Positions 1 through 8,606 of a DNA stretch of 17,241 nucleotides are shown piece by piece (position 1 is the first letter of the stretch; each line of letters starts with the position of its first letter). This DNA is from Rhodothermia bacterium (GTDB lineage Bacteria; Bacteroidota; Rhodothermia; Rhodothermales; JABDKH01): positions 1 through 17,241 of the forward strand of contig JAHHLP010000316.1 of the NCBI GenBank assembly GCA_018679295.1. The letters run 5' to 3'. The position numbers were made by a program, and so were the translations under genes. The notes beneath the pieces are model-generated. The model saw only the letters and a program-made list of their open reading frames with translations. It did not search any database and had not been told where the DNA came from.

Positions 1-5
1 CCAAT

Positions 6-1484
6 ATGGACGCGGTCAACGCCTCGTTTGCGCTCGAGCCCGAACTGATCGTGGCGACATTCCGATCGCCGAAAATCCGCGTGTCCGTCAACCCGGCGTG
101 GGAGTCCGTCTTCGGAACGACCGATGATTCGTGGTCAAGGCTTCCTAAGCCCGACCAGCAACAAATCGTAGGATATCTGGAAACAGCCGCAGAAGGAACG
201 CTCATCACGAACCGGCTCTTCCTCGTTCGACATCCGACGCGCGAGCAACCGCTGCCCGTGCTGCTGCATTTTCTGCCCGTCATTCTCCCGGCCGAAGGAG
301 GAGGCCGCGGAGTCGAGGCTATTGTTGTCACTGGCGAAGTCCTCGCCGAACCGACTTCGTGGATGCTGTCTCAGACCGAGCGGCATCGCATGGAGACGCT
401 GGGGCGAATGACGATGGGTATCGTCCACGACTTCAACAATCTACTTAGCGGCATCCTGGGGCACAGTGAACTCCTCAAACGTACCGTTGCTCAAACGACT
501 GCCAGTGATCCGGCGCTCGAGCACGTCACCACAATAGAGCAAGCGTCGCTGGACGGCGCCGCACTTGTGCGGAAGATCCAGCAGTATATCCGTCAGGAGC
601 GTCAACGGGATTTCGAGCTGGTCGACCTGCGCAGAATCATTGAGGACTCGGTGGCTCTCACGAAGCCGTACTGGTACAACGAACCGAGGACTCAGGGAAT
701 TCAGATAGACACATCCATGTCGTTTTCGGAGATCCCGATGATCATGGGTGCACCCGCAGAGCTTCGGGACGTCTTCGTCAACCTGATCCTGAATGCGGTG
801 CAAGCCATGCCGCAGGGTGGACAGATTTCGATTTCAGTCGGCACGGGAGAGCATGGCCGGACAGTAGCAGTCGTCAAGGACAACGGAACCGGAATGACTG
901 ACCGGGTGAGAGCCCGAATCTTCGAGCCGCTTTTCTCGACCAAGGGAAAACGTGGAACGGGTATGGGCCTCGCGGTATGCTACGGCACCATCCAGGAGCA
1001 CGATGGCGACATCCAGGTCGAAACGGAGCTGGGATATGGCACAACGTTCCGCATGAGCTTTCCGCCAGCATCGGGAGTTTCGGAGGAAGCCATACCCGAA
1101 CACGAAGAACCAGTCGTGCGATCGGCCCGCGTTCTCGTCGTTGACGACGAGCACATGGTTCGAAACGTCGCAGCCCGACTCATGACGTTGAAAGGTCACG
1201 AGGTCATCGAGGCAGGATCTGGCCGCGAGGCGCTTCAGCTCGCCGGGACGCAGGTGTTCGACGTTATTTTCACGGACCAGGGTATGCCCGAGATGTCCGG
1301 AAGAGAACTCGCGGGACGCCTCCGCGAAAACCTGCCGCACACTCCCATTGTCCTGCTGACAGGAGATACCGAGGCGGGCGATCCCGACGAAAACGTGGAC
1401 CTTGTCCTCACCAAACCCTTCAAGCTTGACGAGCTGGAATCGGCCATTCAGAACCTGACAGGAGTGCACGACACCCCACTGTAG
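6..1484 (+). CDS. Hybrid sensor histidine kinase with C-terminal receiver domain
   Basis: Two-component signalling protein that autophosphorylates a histidine from ATP and can pass the phosphate to its own receiver. Residues 1-115 look like a divergent PAS-type sensor, with 'SVNPAWESVFG' near residue 27; the ligand is unknown. The H-box 'GIVHDFNNLLSGILG' puts the phospho-acceptor at His141. The ATPase domain shows an N-box around N259-N263, a G1 box DNGTG at 292-296 and a G2 box GTGMGL at 317-322. The receiver (about 374-485) has acidic residues D380/D381, phospho-acceptor D424 in 'IFTDQGMPEMSG', T452 and K470. No transmembrane segment is seen, so it is probably cytoplasmic. No response regulator lies beside it in the window. 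The first ATG is only 5 bases from the edge and no upstream in-frame stop is visible, so the true start may lie outside. Domain calls are firm; the signal and output are unknown. Confidence 0.9.
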   Translation: MDAVNASFALEPELIVATFRSPKIRVSVNPAWESVFGTTDDSWSRLPKPDQQQIVGYLETAAEGTLITNRLFLVRHPTREQPLPVLLHFLPVILPAEGGGRGVEAIVVTGEVLAEPTSWMLSQTERHRMETLGRMTMGIVHDFNNLLSGILGHSELLKRTVAQTTASDPALEHVTTIEQASLDGAALVRKIQQYIRQERQRDFELVDLRRIIEDSVALTKPYWYNEPRTQGIQIDTSMSFSEIPMIMGAPAELRDVFVNLILNAVQAMPQGGQISISVGTGEHGRTVAVVKDNGTGMTDRVRARIFEPLFSTKGKRGTGMGLAVCYGTIQEHDGDIQVETELGYGTTFRMSFPPASGVSEEAIPEHEEPVVRSARVLVVDDEHMVRNVAARLMTLKGHEVIEAGSGREALQLAGTQVFDVIFTDQGMPEMSGRELAGRLRENLPHTPIVLLTGDTEAGDPDENVDLVLTKPFKLDELESAIQNLTGVHDTPL

Positions 1485-1535
1485 TAGTCGGATCGAAAGA
1501 AGGAGGTCAAGCCCGCACAGGACACAATGTCATAG

Positions 1536-1557
1536 AGGCTCCTTTGGCCTGGTTTTT
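1536..1557 (+). terminator. Weak candidate terminator after the histidine kinase gene
   Basis: A short inverted repeat, AGGC (1536-1539) with GCCT (1547-1550), is followed after two G residues by five T (1553-1557). The stem is only 4 bp, so this is a weak Rho-independent candidate. It lies 52 bp past the kinase stop and about 90 bp before lon, where a boundary between separate transcripts would be expected. No better hairpin was seen in the 162-bp gap 1485-1646, and no clear promoter either. Confidence 0.2.
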
Positions 1558-1646
1558 GAAACACGAGAAACTCAACCCGCGGCAAGACCGGCACAATCGC
1601 AGCAGTGCAGTCGACTGGGGCCATCTACCGGACATAAATATCCCTT

Positions 1647-4145
1647 ATGAACGAATCGCTTTACTTGATAGTTGATGACGATCCGGAGCAGAGCATTCCG
1701 CTGCCGACGCCCGCAGAGGAGAAAGAGATGGGCACGGCAGACGTACCGGACTCGCTGCCCATATTGGCTCTTCGCAATACGGTCCTGTTTCCCGGGGTCG
1801 TCCTCCCGATCACCGTTGGCCGAGATGCATCGCTCAAGCTTGTAAAGGACGCCTTCGCTGGTGATCGCTTGATAGGAGTCACTGCCCAGCGAAGCAGCGA
1901 GATCGAAGACCCCGAGCTTGAGGACCTGTACGAAATCGGTACGGTTGCCACTATTCTGAAACTCATCAAAATGCCGGATGGGTCGAAGTCGATCGTGATT
2001 CAGGGCAAGAGGCGGTTTCGAATCGAAGAGTATGAACAGACCGAGCCGTACTTCCGCGCCCGCGTCAACCCCATCGATGAGCAGTTTGCCGTTGACGATA
2101 TCGAACTCCAGGCACGGATACGTTCAATCAAGGAACTGGCGATACAGATCGTCCACATGTCGCCCAATCTTCCGAGCGAAGCGGCATTCGCGATCCAGAA
2201 TATTGAATCACCGACCTTCTTGATTCACTTTATAGCGTCCAACCTGCAGGTTGACGTCGGTGACAAGCAGAAGCTGCTCGAGACCATTTCTCTCATCGAC
2301 CGGGCCGATCAGGTGATGGACCACCTGGATCGTGAGATTCAAGTGCTCCAGTTGTCCGAAGAGATTCGCTCCCGTGTCAAGACGGATGTGGATCGTCAGC
2401 AGCGAGAGTACCTCCTCCGCCAGCAGATGAAGGCGATTCAGGACGAACTTGGCGAAAGTGAGCCTGTCGCTTCGGAGGTGTCAGAGCTTCGCGAACGAGC
2501 CAAGGACAAGGATCTGCCAGAGACGGTTGCGAAGGCGCTCGATAAGGAACTGGAGAAACTGGCGCGCAGCAACCCTGCCTCCCCTGACTACGCCGTCACG
2601 CGAAACTACATCGACTGGATACTGGACCTTCCGTGGACGGAGTTTTCCGAGGATCATCTCGATCTCGAACGATCTGAGACCATCCTGAACGACGACCATT
2701 TCGGACTTGACAAGGTCAAGAAGAGAATACTCGAGTACCTTGCCGTTCTGAAGCTTAAGGGCGACATGAAGGCTCCCATATTATGCTTCTACGGACCTCC
2801 GGGGGTTGGAAAGACGAGTCTTGGGAAAAGCATCGCGCGCGCGCTCGGAAGAAAATTCGTCAGGATGAGTCTGGGCGGTGTTCGTGACGAGGCCGAAATC
2901 CGTGGCCACCGCCGAACCTATGTGGGCGCGCTGCCCGGTCGCGTGCTGCAGGGCATGAAGAAGGCGGGTACGAGCAATCCGGTATTCATGCTCGACGAGG
3001 TGGACAAGCTTGGATCCGACTTCCGTGGCGATCCATCGAGTGCCCTGCTTGAAGTGCTCGACCCGGAACAGAACCACGCGTTCAACGACCACTACCTCGA
3101 ATTGGATTACGACCTGTCGCGGGTGCTCTTCATAGCGACGGCGAACTATCTCGATCGGATTCCCGCACCGCTTCGCGATCGCATGGAGATGATCGAGATT
3201 ACCGGATATACACAGGATGAAAAGCTGGAGATTGCGAAGCGCTATCTCGTTCCCCGTCAGACGGAAGAGAACGGTCTGACGCCCGAACAATTCGAGATCA
3301 CGGACGAATCGTTATTGGGGATTATCGACGGCTATACGAGAGAGTCGGGCGTGCGACAATTGGAGCGCACGATTGCTTCCGTGGTTCGAGGCGTTGCAAA
3401 GCGAGTCGCCGTCGGCGAATTGGAGCATGCCAGGGTGGATGAGAGTGACCTCAAGGGGTATCTCGGGGCGCGCCGATTCTTTGCAGAGGTTGCTCAGCGG
3501 ACGCAGGTTCCGGGCGTGGCAACCGGACTCGCCTACACTCCCGTGGGCGGAGACATACTCTTCATTGAAGCATCGGTGTCACGCGGCTCCGGACGTCTCA
3601 TCCTAACGGGTCAGCTGGGTGATGTGATGAAGGAGTCGGCGCAAGCGGCACTTTCGTACGTGAAAGCCAACGCTGACGATCTCGGTATCCCACTGTCCGC
3701 CTTCCGATACTGGGACGTACACGTTCACGTGCCGGCAGGTGCCGTACCAAAGGACGGCCCGTCGGCCGGAGTTGCGATGTTGTCGGCCCTCGTTTCGATT
3801 TACACCCAAAGACGGGTAAAGCACACGACGGCGATGACCGGCGAGATTACGTTGCGAGGTCTCGTTCTACCTGTGGGCGGTATCAAAGAGAAAGTTCTGG
3901 CTGCAAAGCGGGCCGGGATAAAGCAAGTGCTCCTCCCAGAGAAGAACGAGAAGGACGTGGAAGAGATCACTGAAGATGCACTAGAGGGTCTTCAGGTGCA
4001 CTACGTGAAGCGGATGGAGGACGTCCTTGGCTTGGTCCTGGATGAGAAACAGGAAAAGGATCCTGACGAGATGTTCAGCGTGCCTGAGGACGAGAGAAAG
4101 ACGGACGCAGTACCGGTACCGCTTGCCGAGACAGTTGTAAACTGA
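1647..4145 (+). CDS. lon: ATP-dependent protease Lon (LonA type)
   Basis: Cytosolic AAA+ serine protease that degrades misfolded and short-lived regulatory proteins. The substrate-binding Lon N domain runs from about residue 36 ('LPILALRNTVLFPG') to 235, followed by a coiled-coil linker. The ATPase has Walker A GPPGVGKT (383-390), Walker B 'VFMLDEVD' (446-453) and sensor Asn500. The protease domain has catalytic Ser706 in 'KDGPSAGVAM' and Lys749 in 'GGIKEK'; their 43-residue spacing equals that of E. coli Ser679/Lys722. At 832 residues it is full length. The chosen start gives an acidic leader with 'PLPTPAEEKEM', which I recall as typical of Bacteroidota Lon, so the upstream ATG is preferred. 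An alternative is Met28 (1728), which has AGAGGAGA six bases upstream while 1647 has no Shine-Dalgarno. The extreme C-terminus (about 800-832) is acidic and variable. It is convergent with the small gene pair, 41 bp apart. Confidence 0.97.
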   Translation: MNESLYLIVDDDPEQSIPLPTPAEEKEMGTADVPDSLPILALRNTVLFPGVVLPITVGRDASLKLVKDAFAGDRLIGVTAQRSSEIEDPELEDLYEIGTVATILKLIKMPDGSKSIVIQGKRRFRIEEYEQTEPYFRARVNPIDEQFAVDDIELQARIRSIKELAIQIVHMSPNLPSEAAFAIQNIESPTFLIHFIASNLQVDVGDKQKLLETISLIDRADQVMDHLDREIQVLQLSEEIRSRVKTDVDRQQREYLLRQQMKAIQDELGESEPVASEVSELRERAKDKDLPETVAKALDKELEKLARSNPASPDYAVTRNYIDWILDLPWTEFSEDHLDLERSETILNDDHFGLDKVKKRILEYLAVLKLKGDMKAPILCFYGPPGVGKTSLGKSIARALGRKFVRMSLGGVRDEAEIRGHRRTYVGALPGRVLQGMKKAGTSNPVFMLDEVDKLGSDFRGDPSSALLEVLDPEQNHAFNDHYLELDYDLSRVLFIATANYLDRIPAPLRDRMEMIEITGYTQDEKLEIAKRYLVPRQTEENGLTPEQFEITDESLLGIIDGYTRESGVRQLERTIASVVRGVAKRVAVGELEHARVDESDLKGYLGARRFFAEVAQRTQVPGVATGLAYTPVGGDILFIEASVSRGSGRLILTGQLGDVMKESAQAALSYVKANADDLGIPLSAFRYWDVHVHVPAGAVPKDGPSAGVAMLSALVSIYTQRRVKHTTAMTGEITLRGLVLPVGGIKEKVLAAKRAGIKQVLLPEKNEKDVEEITEDALEGLQVHYVKRMEDVLGLVLDEKQEKDPDEMFSVPEDERKTDAVPVPLAETVVN

Positions 4146-4186
4146 TCCCGCCAAGGCTTTGGTACGATTAGGCCTGCCTCCCTCCG

Positions 4187-4471
4187 CTAATCCTGCTCTT
4201 TGTTGCTGTCCCCGGCGGACGGTGTTCGTGGGCCGCTCTTCTTCGACCTGGACTTCTTCTGCGTGGTCTCCTGGAGGATCTTGGCGTCCTCAACGTTCGG
4301 GTCGAGTCCTTGCTTGAACGCCTTTTCGGTTTCGACCACTACGTCGACCGCGCGGTCGATCGCGTTGTCGATCGCATTGGCCAGAATCCGAACGGCGGAC
4401 CCTCCCACGTAAACTGCCTTACCCAGCAGGTTGAGGGAGTCAAAATCGACCCGACGTTCAGGTTGACTCAT
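4187..4471 (-). CDS. Unrecognised small helical protein, second gene of a coupled pair
   Basis: I do not recognise a family for these 94 residues. The middle (about 13-65) reads as one or two amphipathic helices, including 'NAIDRAVDVVVETEKAFKQG', with hydrophobic and charged residues alternating and no clear transmembrane segment. The last 25 residues are a polar tail rich in K, S and R. Its ATG overlaps the stop of the upstream gene (ATGA, 4468-4471), so the two are probably translationally coupled. The segment 'AIDRAVDVVVETEKAFKQ' aligns by eye, with one gap, to 'GIERAGKVVSEELETVFKQ' of the upstream product, suggesting a duplicated helix. The arrangement loosely resembles phasin-like or other scaffold proteins, but that is only a shape comparison. 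The coupled start and clean reading frame argue that it is real. Confidence 0.65.
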   Translation of the reverse strand: MSQPERRVDFDSLNLLGKAVYVGGSAVRILANAIDNAIDRAVDVVVETEKAFKQGLDPNVEDAKILQETTQKKSRSKKSGPRTPSAGDSNKEQD

Positions 4472-4821
4472 CCTTCTTTGTTCTCGTCGCCTTCGGTCGC
4501 CCCCTCAGCCGAGTCGCCTTCTCCTTTCCCTTCGTCGTGAGGCTCTGGATCGGCGGCTCCGTTCTCTGACGCTTTCTCGCTGCTTTCACCGTCAGACTCG
4601 TCGCTGGCCTTGCGAGCGGCCCTTTCCGCGGCCTCCTGGGCTTGCTTGAAAACGGTCTCCAGTTCCTCAGACACGACCTTTCCGGCCCTCTCGATTCCTC
4701 GGGTTACCGTCGCAAACACGGCCTCCAGCAGAAACGAGGCTTTCTCCTCGAAGGGCAGTTCCTCGAAATTATCACGGACCCGTTTATATTGCTCGGAGCG
4801 CTGGTTTTCCTGCTCAGACAT
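4468..4821 (-). CDS. Unrecognised small helical protein with acidic tail, first gene of a coupled pair
   Basis: This is a 117-residue product counted from the preferred start. Residues about 8-70 look helical: a charged stretch, then 'FEELPFEEKASFLLEAVFAT', then 'GIERAGKVVSEELETVFKQA'. The last 45 residues are low complexity and strongly acidic (S, E, D, G), probably disordered. No signal peptide or membrane segment is seen. The frame is open up to an ATG at 4902, giving 144 residues, but those 27 extra residues lack the helical, charged character of the rest and would consume most of the gap to rsgA. ATG 4821 ('MSEQENQRSEQ') is therefore preferred. It is divergent from rsgA, with 126 bp between starts, and overlaps the next gene by 4 bp. 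Function is unknown; sequence similarity to the partner gene suggests they act together, perhaps as a hetero-oligomer, which is inference. Confidence 0.7.
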   Translation of the reverse strand: MSEQENQRSEQYKRVRDNFEELPFEEKASFLLEAVFATVTRGIERAGKVVSEELETVFKQAQEAAERAARKASDESDGESSEKASENGAADPEPHDEGKGEGDSAEGATEGDENKEG

Positions 4822-4947
4822 ATTTTGTTGCTCAGTTTGAAAGGTGTTTCCGGCGTCTGAGTAGACGAAGGTTGCACAGCCAGGTTTCAGTACAGCAACC
4901 AACGGCCGACACCGGAATCAATCTACTTTCCTGCGGACTCAAATTAC
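4822..4947. promoter_or_regulatory. Divergent promoter region between the small-protein pair and rsgA
   Basis: These 126 bp lie between the preferred start of the small gene pair (4821, -) and rsgA (4948, +), so promoters for both must lie here or inside the flanking genes. I see no convincing -35/-10 pair and no good match to the Bacteroidota TTTG / TAnnTTTG pattern. TACTTTCC at about 4924 resembles only the -7 half. No Shine-Dalgarno precedes the rsgA ATG. Confidence 0.4.
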
Positions 4948-5895
4948 ATGCCTGAAGGTCTCGAAGAGGGAGTTGTATTCAAGTCGACCGGCAGTTGGTA
5001 CGAGGTGAGCACCTCGTCGGGTAGTGTACCTTGCAAGGTTCCGGGCCGCTTTCGCCTGACGCACAAAGGTGAGACAAACCCTCTGGCCGTAGGCGATCAT
5101 GTGATGATTCGCATCCTCGAGGATTCGACCGGGATCATCAACAAGGTCAAGCCCCGCAAGAACAAACTCGTTCGAAGGGCGGCCGGCCGGCGGGTCGGAG
5201 TTGAGCACGTGATAGTTGCCAACGTCGATTTCGCATGGGTGGTTCAATCGACCCTGCTTCCGAAACTCAATCCGGGTTTTGTGGATCGATTCCTCGTGAT
5301 GTCGGAGGTCTATGGTATTCCGGCAGGGCTGATCATCAACAAGTATGATCTCGTAGATGATCGAATCAGAGAGCCGGTCGAATACTGGTGCCGGCTCTAT
5401 GCTGATATTGGGTATCCCGTGTTGCGAACGAGCGCCGTTGCGGGCGAGGGAATCGAAGTACTGCGATCGAATCTTCAGGATCGTATGACGGTAATGGCTG
5501 GGCCGTCTGGCGTGGGCAAGTCATCCCTGCTAAACGCGATCGACCCATCGCTGCAACTGCGGACGGGCGAGGTGAGTGAGCGCACGCGCAAAGGCGTTCA
5601 CGTCACGACCAATGCCGAGATATACCAGCTGGCAGAGGGCGGCTTCGTCATCGATACACCGGGGATTCGTGAATACGGGATCGTTGACGTCGAGCCTGAA
5701 GAACTGGGACACTACTTCGTTGAGTTCATTCCGTGGCTGGATGAGTGTCATTATCCCAACTGCACGCACGATCACGAACCGGATTGTGCAGTAATCGACG
5801 CCGTCGACCGGGGCAAGATTACGCAGGAGCGCTGGGCCAGCTACCTGAACATTCTCGAGTCGATTCGGCAGGGCGAACGAGACACCGGCCGGTAG
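4948..5895 (+). CDS. rsgA: Ribosome small-subunit-dependent GTPase A
   Basis: Circularly permuted GTPase that binds the maturing 30S subunit, helps proof the decoding centre and is released on GTP hydrolysis. The N-terminal OB-fold covers about residues 5-80. The GTPase motifs come in permuted order: G4 NKYD (131-134), G5 'TSAVAGEG' (161-168), G1 GPSGVGKSS (185-193) and G3 DTPG (236-239). The C-terminal zinc knuckle has C267, C272, H274 and C280, the same spacing as E. coli C297/C302/H304/C310. At 315 residues it is normal length, slightly shorter than E. coli through a shorter N-terminus. It is divergent from the small gene pair and ends 8 bp from the convergent topA stop. Identification is secure. 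Confidence 0.97.
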   Translation: MPEGLEEGVVFKSTGSWYEVSTSSGSVPCKVPGRFRLTHKGETNPLAVGDHVMIRILEDSTGIINKVKPRKNKLVRRAAGRRVGVEHVIVANVDFAWVVQSTLLPKLNPGFVDRFLVMSEVYGIPAGLIINKYDLVDDRIREPVEYWCRLYADIGYPVLRTSAVAGEGIEVLRSNLQDRMTVMAGPSGVGKSSLLNAIDPSLQLRTGEVSERTRKGVHVTTNAEIYQLAEGGFVIDTPGIREYGIVDVEPEELGHYFVEFIPWLDECHYPNCTHDHEPDCAVIDAVDRGKITQERWASYLNILESIRQGERDTGR

Positions 5896-5903
5896 CACGG
5901 CAG

Positions 5904-8606
5904 CTATTTCTTGCTGCGCTTCGTACCCGGCGACTTTTTGGAAGTTTTCTTCGGCGCCTTCTTTGCCGACGATGTCTCCTTCTTCGCTGACGTCTTCTTC
6001 TTCGCTGAGGTCTTCTTCTTCGCTGACGTCTTCTTCCTCGCCTTGCCGGATCGGCCCTTGCCCTTTCCGCGGGCCTTCTTCTCCTCCAGCAGGGCCACGG
6101 CCTCCTCCAGCGTAATTGTCTCGGGGGCCGATCCCTCGGGAAGAGAAGCGTTTGTCCTTACGTGCTTAACGTATGGACCATACCGACCCTCAAAAACATC
6201 GACTGGCTCGCCGCTTTCGGGATGATCACCGAGCGATCGAAGCGGTTCGTTTCGCTTGGCCTTCTTATTGATCAGTTCAAGAGCCCGCGCCAACTCGACA
6301 GTCAGAACATCATCATCGCCGGTTAGCGATGCGAACGTCCGTTTGTGCTGGACGTACGGCCCATACCTTCCAATGTTTGCCAGTATTTTTTCGCCAGTCT
6401 CCGGATGCGTTCCAAGCTCGCGCGGCAAAGCGAGCAGATCTACGGCGGTCTCCAGGCCCACTTGCTCCGGATCCACACCTTTGGGTACCGACATGCGCTT
6501 AGGCTTGCCGTTGTCGTCACCCTCGCCGAGCTGCACGTACCAGCCGTAGGGGCCCTTCTTCAGGAGCACGTTCTCCCCCGTTTCCGGATGCTGACCGAGC
6601 GGCTCATCCCCCTTGCCGGCCGCCGCAACGGCCTCCTCCAGCATCTCTCGCGTGACGTCTCCCGGTGCAAGGTCAGGAGGCAGAGACGCCACGACGCGCG
6701 CGCCGTCGACTTCGGATTCGACATATGGACCGTACCTGCCGACTCGTATCTCGTACGGATCCCATTTCGGGAAACTGATCGTCGACACTGCCCGGGCATC
6801 TATGTCGTCAAGGCCCTGCGACACCCTGTTCTCCAGTCCATCCTCTCCCGAGTAGAACGATCGCAAGTATGGCTTTGAGGCCTTGTCACCCGTGGCGATC
6901 TCATCAAGAATGCGTTCCATTTCGGCGGTGAAGCCCACGTCCACCAAATTCTCGAACTGCTTCTCGAGAAGGCTGTTTGTCGCGAACGCAGTGAAGGTCG
7001 GGATGAGTTGCGATCGCTCCCGCCTCACGTAGCCGCGGGCGACGATCGTGTCCATGATGGTGGCGTACGTACTGGGCCTGCCTATTCCCTCTGACTCCAG
7101 TACCTTGATCAACGACGCTTCGGTGAAGCGTGCGGGCGGCTTCGTCTCATGGCCCGTTGCCTCGACACCTTTGCAGTTGAGGTCATCGCCCTGGTTGAGA
7201 TCGGGCAGCGGTTCATCCTGATTGTCGAGTGCCGCCTCGGGATCATCAGATCCTTCGACATACGCACGGAAGAAGCCCGGGAATTCGATCTGCCTGCCGG
7301 ACGCCCGAAAAGTCGCCTTCGTATCAGCGGTCTCGACGCCGATAGTCACCGTAGTGAAGCGAAGGCGAGCATCGGCCATCTGCGTCGCCACGGTTCTCTT
7401 CCAGATTAGATCGTACACCTTGTATTCGAGACCACTCAGACCGATTTCATCCGCCGTGCGCATTTCCTTTCCGGCGGGTCGAATCGCTTCGTGCGCCTCT
7501 TGCGCGTTGGCTACCGTCCCCGAAAACGTTCTGGTCTTTGCGCTCAGATACTCCTCACCGTACTTCCTGCGCACGACGCCGCGGCTGGCATCAAGAGCTT
7601 CGCCAGACAGGGTCGTAGAGTCCGTACGCATGTAGGTGATGTAGCCCTGCTCGTAGAGTCGCTGCGCCACCTGCATGGTCTGCCGCGCGGACAGGCTCAG
7701 CTTCCGACTGCATTCCTGTTGGAGCGTCGAGGTAATGAAGGGAGGCGCCGGTGTTCTCTTCGCCGTGCGCTGCTCTACCTCGTTGACCGACCACTTCTGC
7801 GTCGGAAGCGACGCTGCCAGTTCCCTCGCGACCTTCTCACCCACAATGACGACGTCTTTGCCCTCATCGAGGCTCGTCTTCAGCAGTCCTGTCTCATCGT
7901 CGAAGTCGCGTCCAACTGCAACACGAACGTCATCGAGGTGTGTCAACGTGGCGTCGAAGGTCGAGCCGTTCTTACCAAGACCGGCCTTCAGGCCCCAGTA
8001 CCCTGCCGGAACAAACGCGATGCGCTCCTTCTCACGCTGGACGATCAGCCGGACCGCTACGCTTTGCACCCGCCCGGCAGAAAGCCGAGGTGCGATCTTC
8101 TTCCATAGAAGAGGCGAAATCGAGTAACCGACAAGCCGATCAAGGATTCTGCGCGTCTCCTGGGCGTCGACGAGTTCGTAGTTGATGTCCCGCGTATTCT
8201 CCAGCGCCTCCTCGACGGCGTCCTTGGTGATCTCATGAAACACCATGCGGCGGACAGGCACCTTGGGTTTCAGGACGTTCACCAGGTGCCAGCCAATCGA
8301 CTCTCCCTCGCGGTCCTCGTCTGTCGCGATTACGAGCTCGGACGACTCCTTAAGGGATTTCTTCAGGTGTTGTACGACTTTCTTCTTCTCCGAAGGGACC
8401 ACGTAAAGCGGCTCAAAGTCCTCGGCTACATTAATTCCGAGGCGCGACCATGCTTCCTTTTTTACGGCCGCCGGGATCTGGGACGCGGATGCGGGCAGGT
8501 CACGAATGTGTCCCATGCTTGCCTCGACCTGGAACTCACCCGCCGGCAGGTAATTCCGAATCGTCTTCGCTTTCGTGGGTGACTCGACTACGACAAGCTT
8601 CTTCAT
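5904..8606 (-). CDS. topA: DNA topoisomerase I (type IA)
   Basis: Relaxes negatively supercoiled DNA by single-strand passage through a 5'-phosphotyrosine link. The TOPRIM domain begins at residue 3 ('LVVVESPTKAK', E8) and has the acidic triad D96, D98, E100 in 'ATDEDREGE'. The active-site tyrosine is Y325 in 'GYITYMRTDST'. The core ends near 605. Four C-terminal repeats follow (about 611-645, 669-710, 730-762, 791-822), three with 'HPE.GE' and all with a 'G.YG.YV' signature. Only two cysteines occur (299, 478), so there are no C4 zinc fingers as in E. coli TopA; the repeats presumably replace them in DNA binding. Residues from about 843 form a Lys/Ser/Thr-rich tail, as in several other phyla with repeat-type TopA. 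It converges with rsgA 8 bp away and diverges from ppdK. Confidence 0.97.
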   Translation of the reverse strand: MKKLVVVESPTKAKTIRNYLPAGEFQVEASMGHIRDLPASASQIPAAVKKEAWSRLGINVAEDFEPLYVVPSEKKKVVQHLKKSLKESSELVIATDEDREGESIGWHLVNVLKPKVPVRRMVFHEITKDAVEEALENTRDINYELVDAQETRRILDRLVGYSISPLLWKKIAPRLSAGRVQSVAVRLIVQREKERIAFVPAGYWGLKAGLGKNGSTFDATLTHLDDVRVAVGRDFDDETGLLKTSLDEGKDVVIVGEKVARELAASLPTQKWSVNEVEQRTAKRTPAPPFITSTLQQECSRKLSLSARQTMQVAQRLYEQGYITYMRTDSTTLSGEALDASRGVVRRKYGEEYLSAKTRTFSGTVANAQEAHEAIRPAGKEMRTADEIGLSGLEYKVYDLIWKRTVATQMADARLRFTTVTIGVETADTKATFRASGRQIEFPGFFRAYVEGSDDPEAALDNQDEPLPDLNQGDDLNCKGVEATGHETKPPARFTEASLIKVLESEGIGRPSTYATIMDTIVARGYVRRERSQLIPTFTAFATNSLLEKQFENLVDVGFTAEMERILDEIATGDKASKPYLRSFYSGEDGLENRVSQGLDDIDARAVSTISFPKWDPYEIRVGRYGPYVESEVDGARVVASLPPDLAPGDVTREMLEEAVAAAGKGDEPLGQHPETGENVLLKKGPYGWYVQLGEGDDNGKPKRMSVPKGVDPEQVGLETAVDLLALPRELGTHPETGEKILANIGRYGPYVQHKRTFASLTGDDDVLTVELARALELINKKAKRNEPLRSLGDHPESGEPVDVFEGRYGPYVKHVRTNASLPEGSAPETITLEEAVALLEEKKARGKGKGRSGKARKKTSAKKKTSAKKKTSAKKETSSAKKAPKKTSKKSPGTKRSKK
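5982..6035 (-). repeat. Three 18-bp tandem repeats in the lysine-rich tail of TopA
   Basis: Three in-frame 18-bp units (5982-5999, 6000-6017, 6018-6035) each encode KKTSAK, residues 858-875 of TopA. The outer units are identical at the DNA level and the middle one differs by one base (C to G at 6009). A diverged fourth unit (KETSSAK) follows. Such near-identical copies suggest recent expansion by replication slippage, and unit number is likely to vary between relatives. Confidence 0.9.

Noticed and set aside
4146..4186. CCAA-GGCT-TTGG as a terminator between lon and the convergent small gene
   Set aside because: Only a 4-bp stem with no T-run in either direction.
4822..4902. Longer start (27 extra residues) for the first gene of the small-protein pair
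   Set aside because: The added residues do not share the character of the protein and would leave only 45 bp to the divergent rsgA start.
5982..6035. Tandem repeats as a possible CRISPR-like or intergenic repeat array
   Set aside because: Units are in frame inside topA, have no spacers and encode KKTSAK.
5911..6225. Phe-rich plus-strand frame antisense to the end of topA
   Set aside because: The Phe/Ala repeats are simply the reverse complement of the Lys-rich TopA tail, not a membrane protein.
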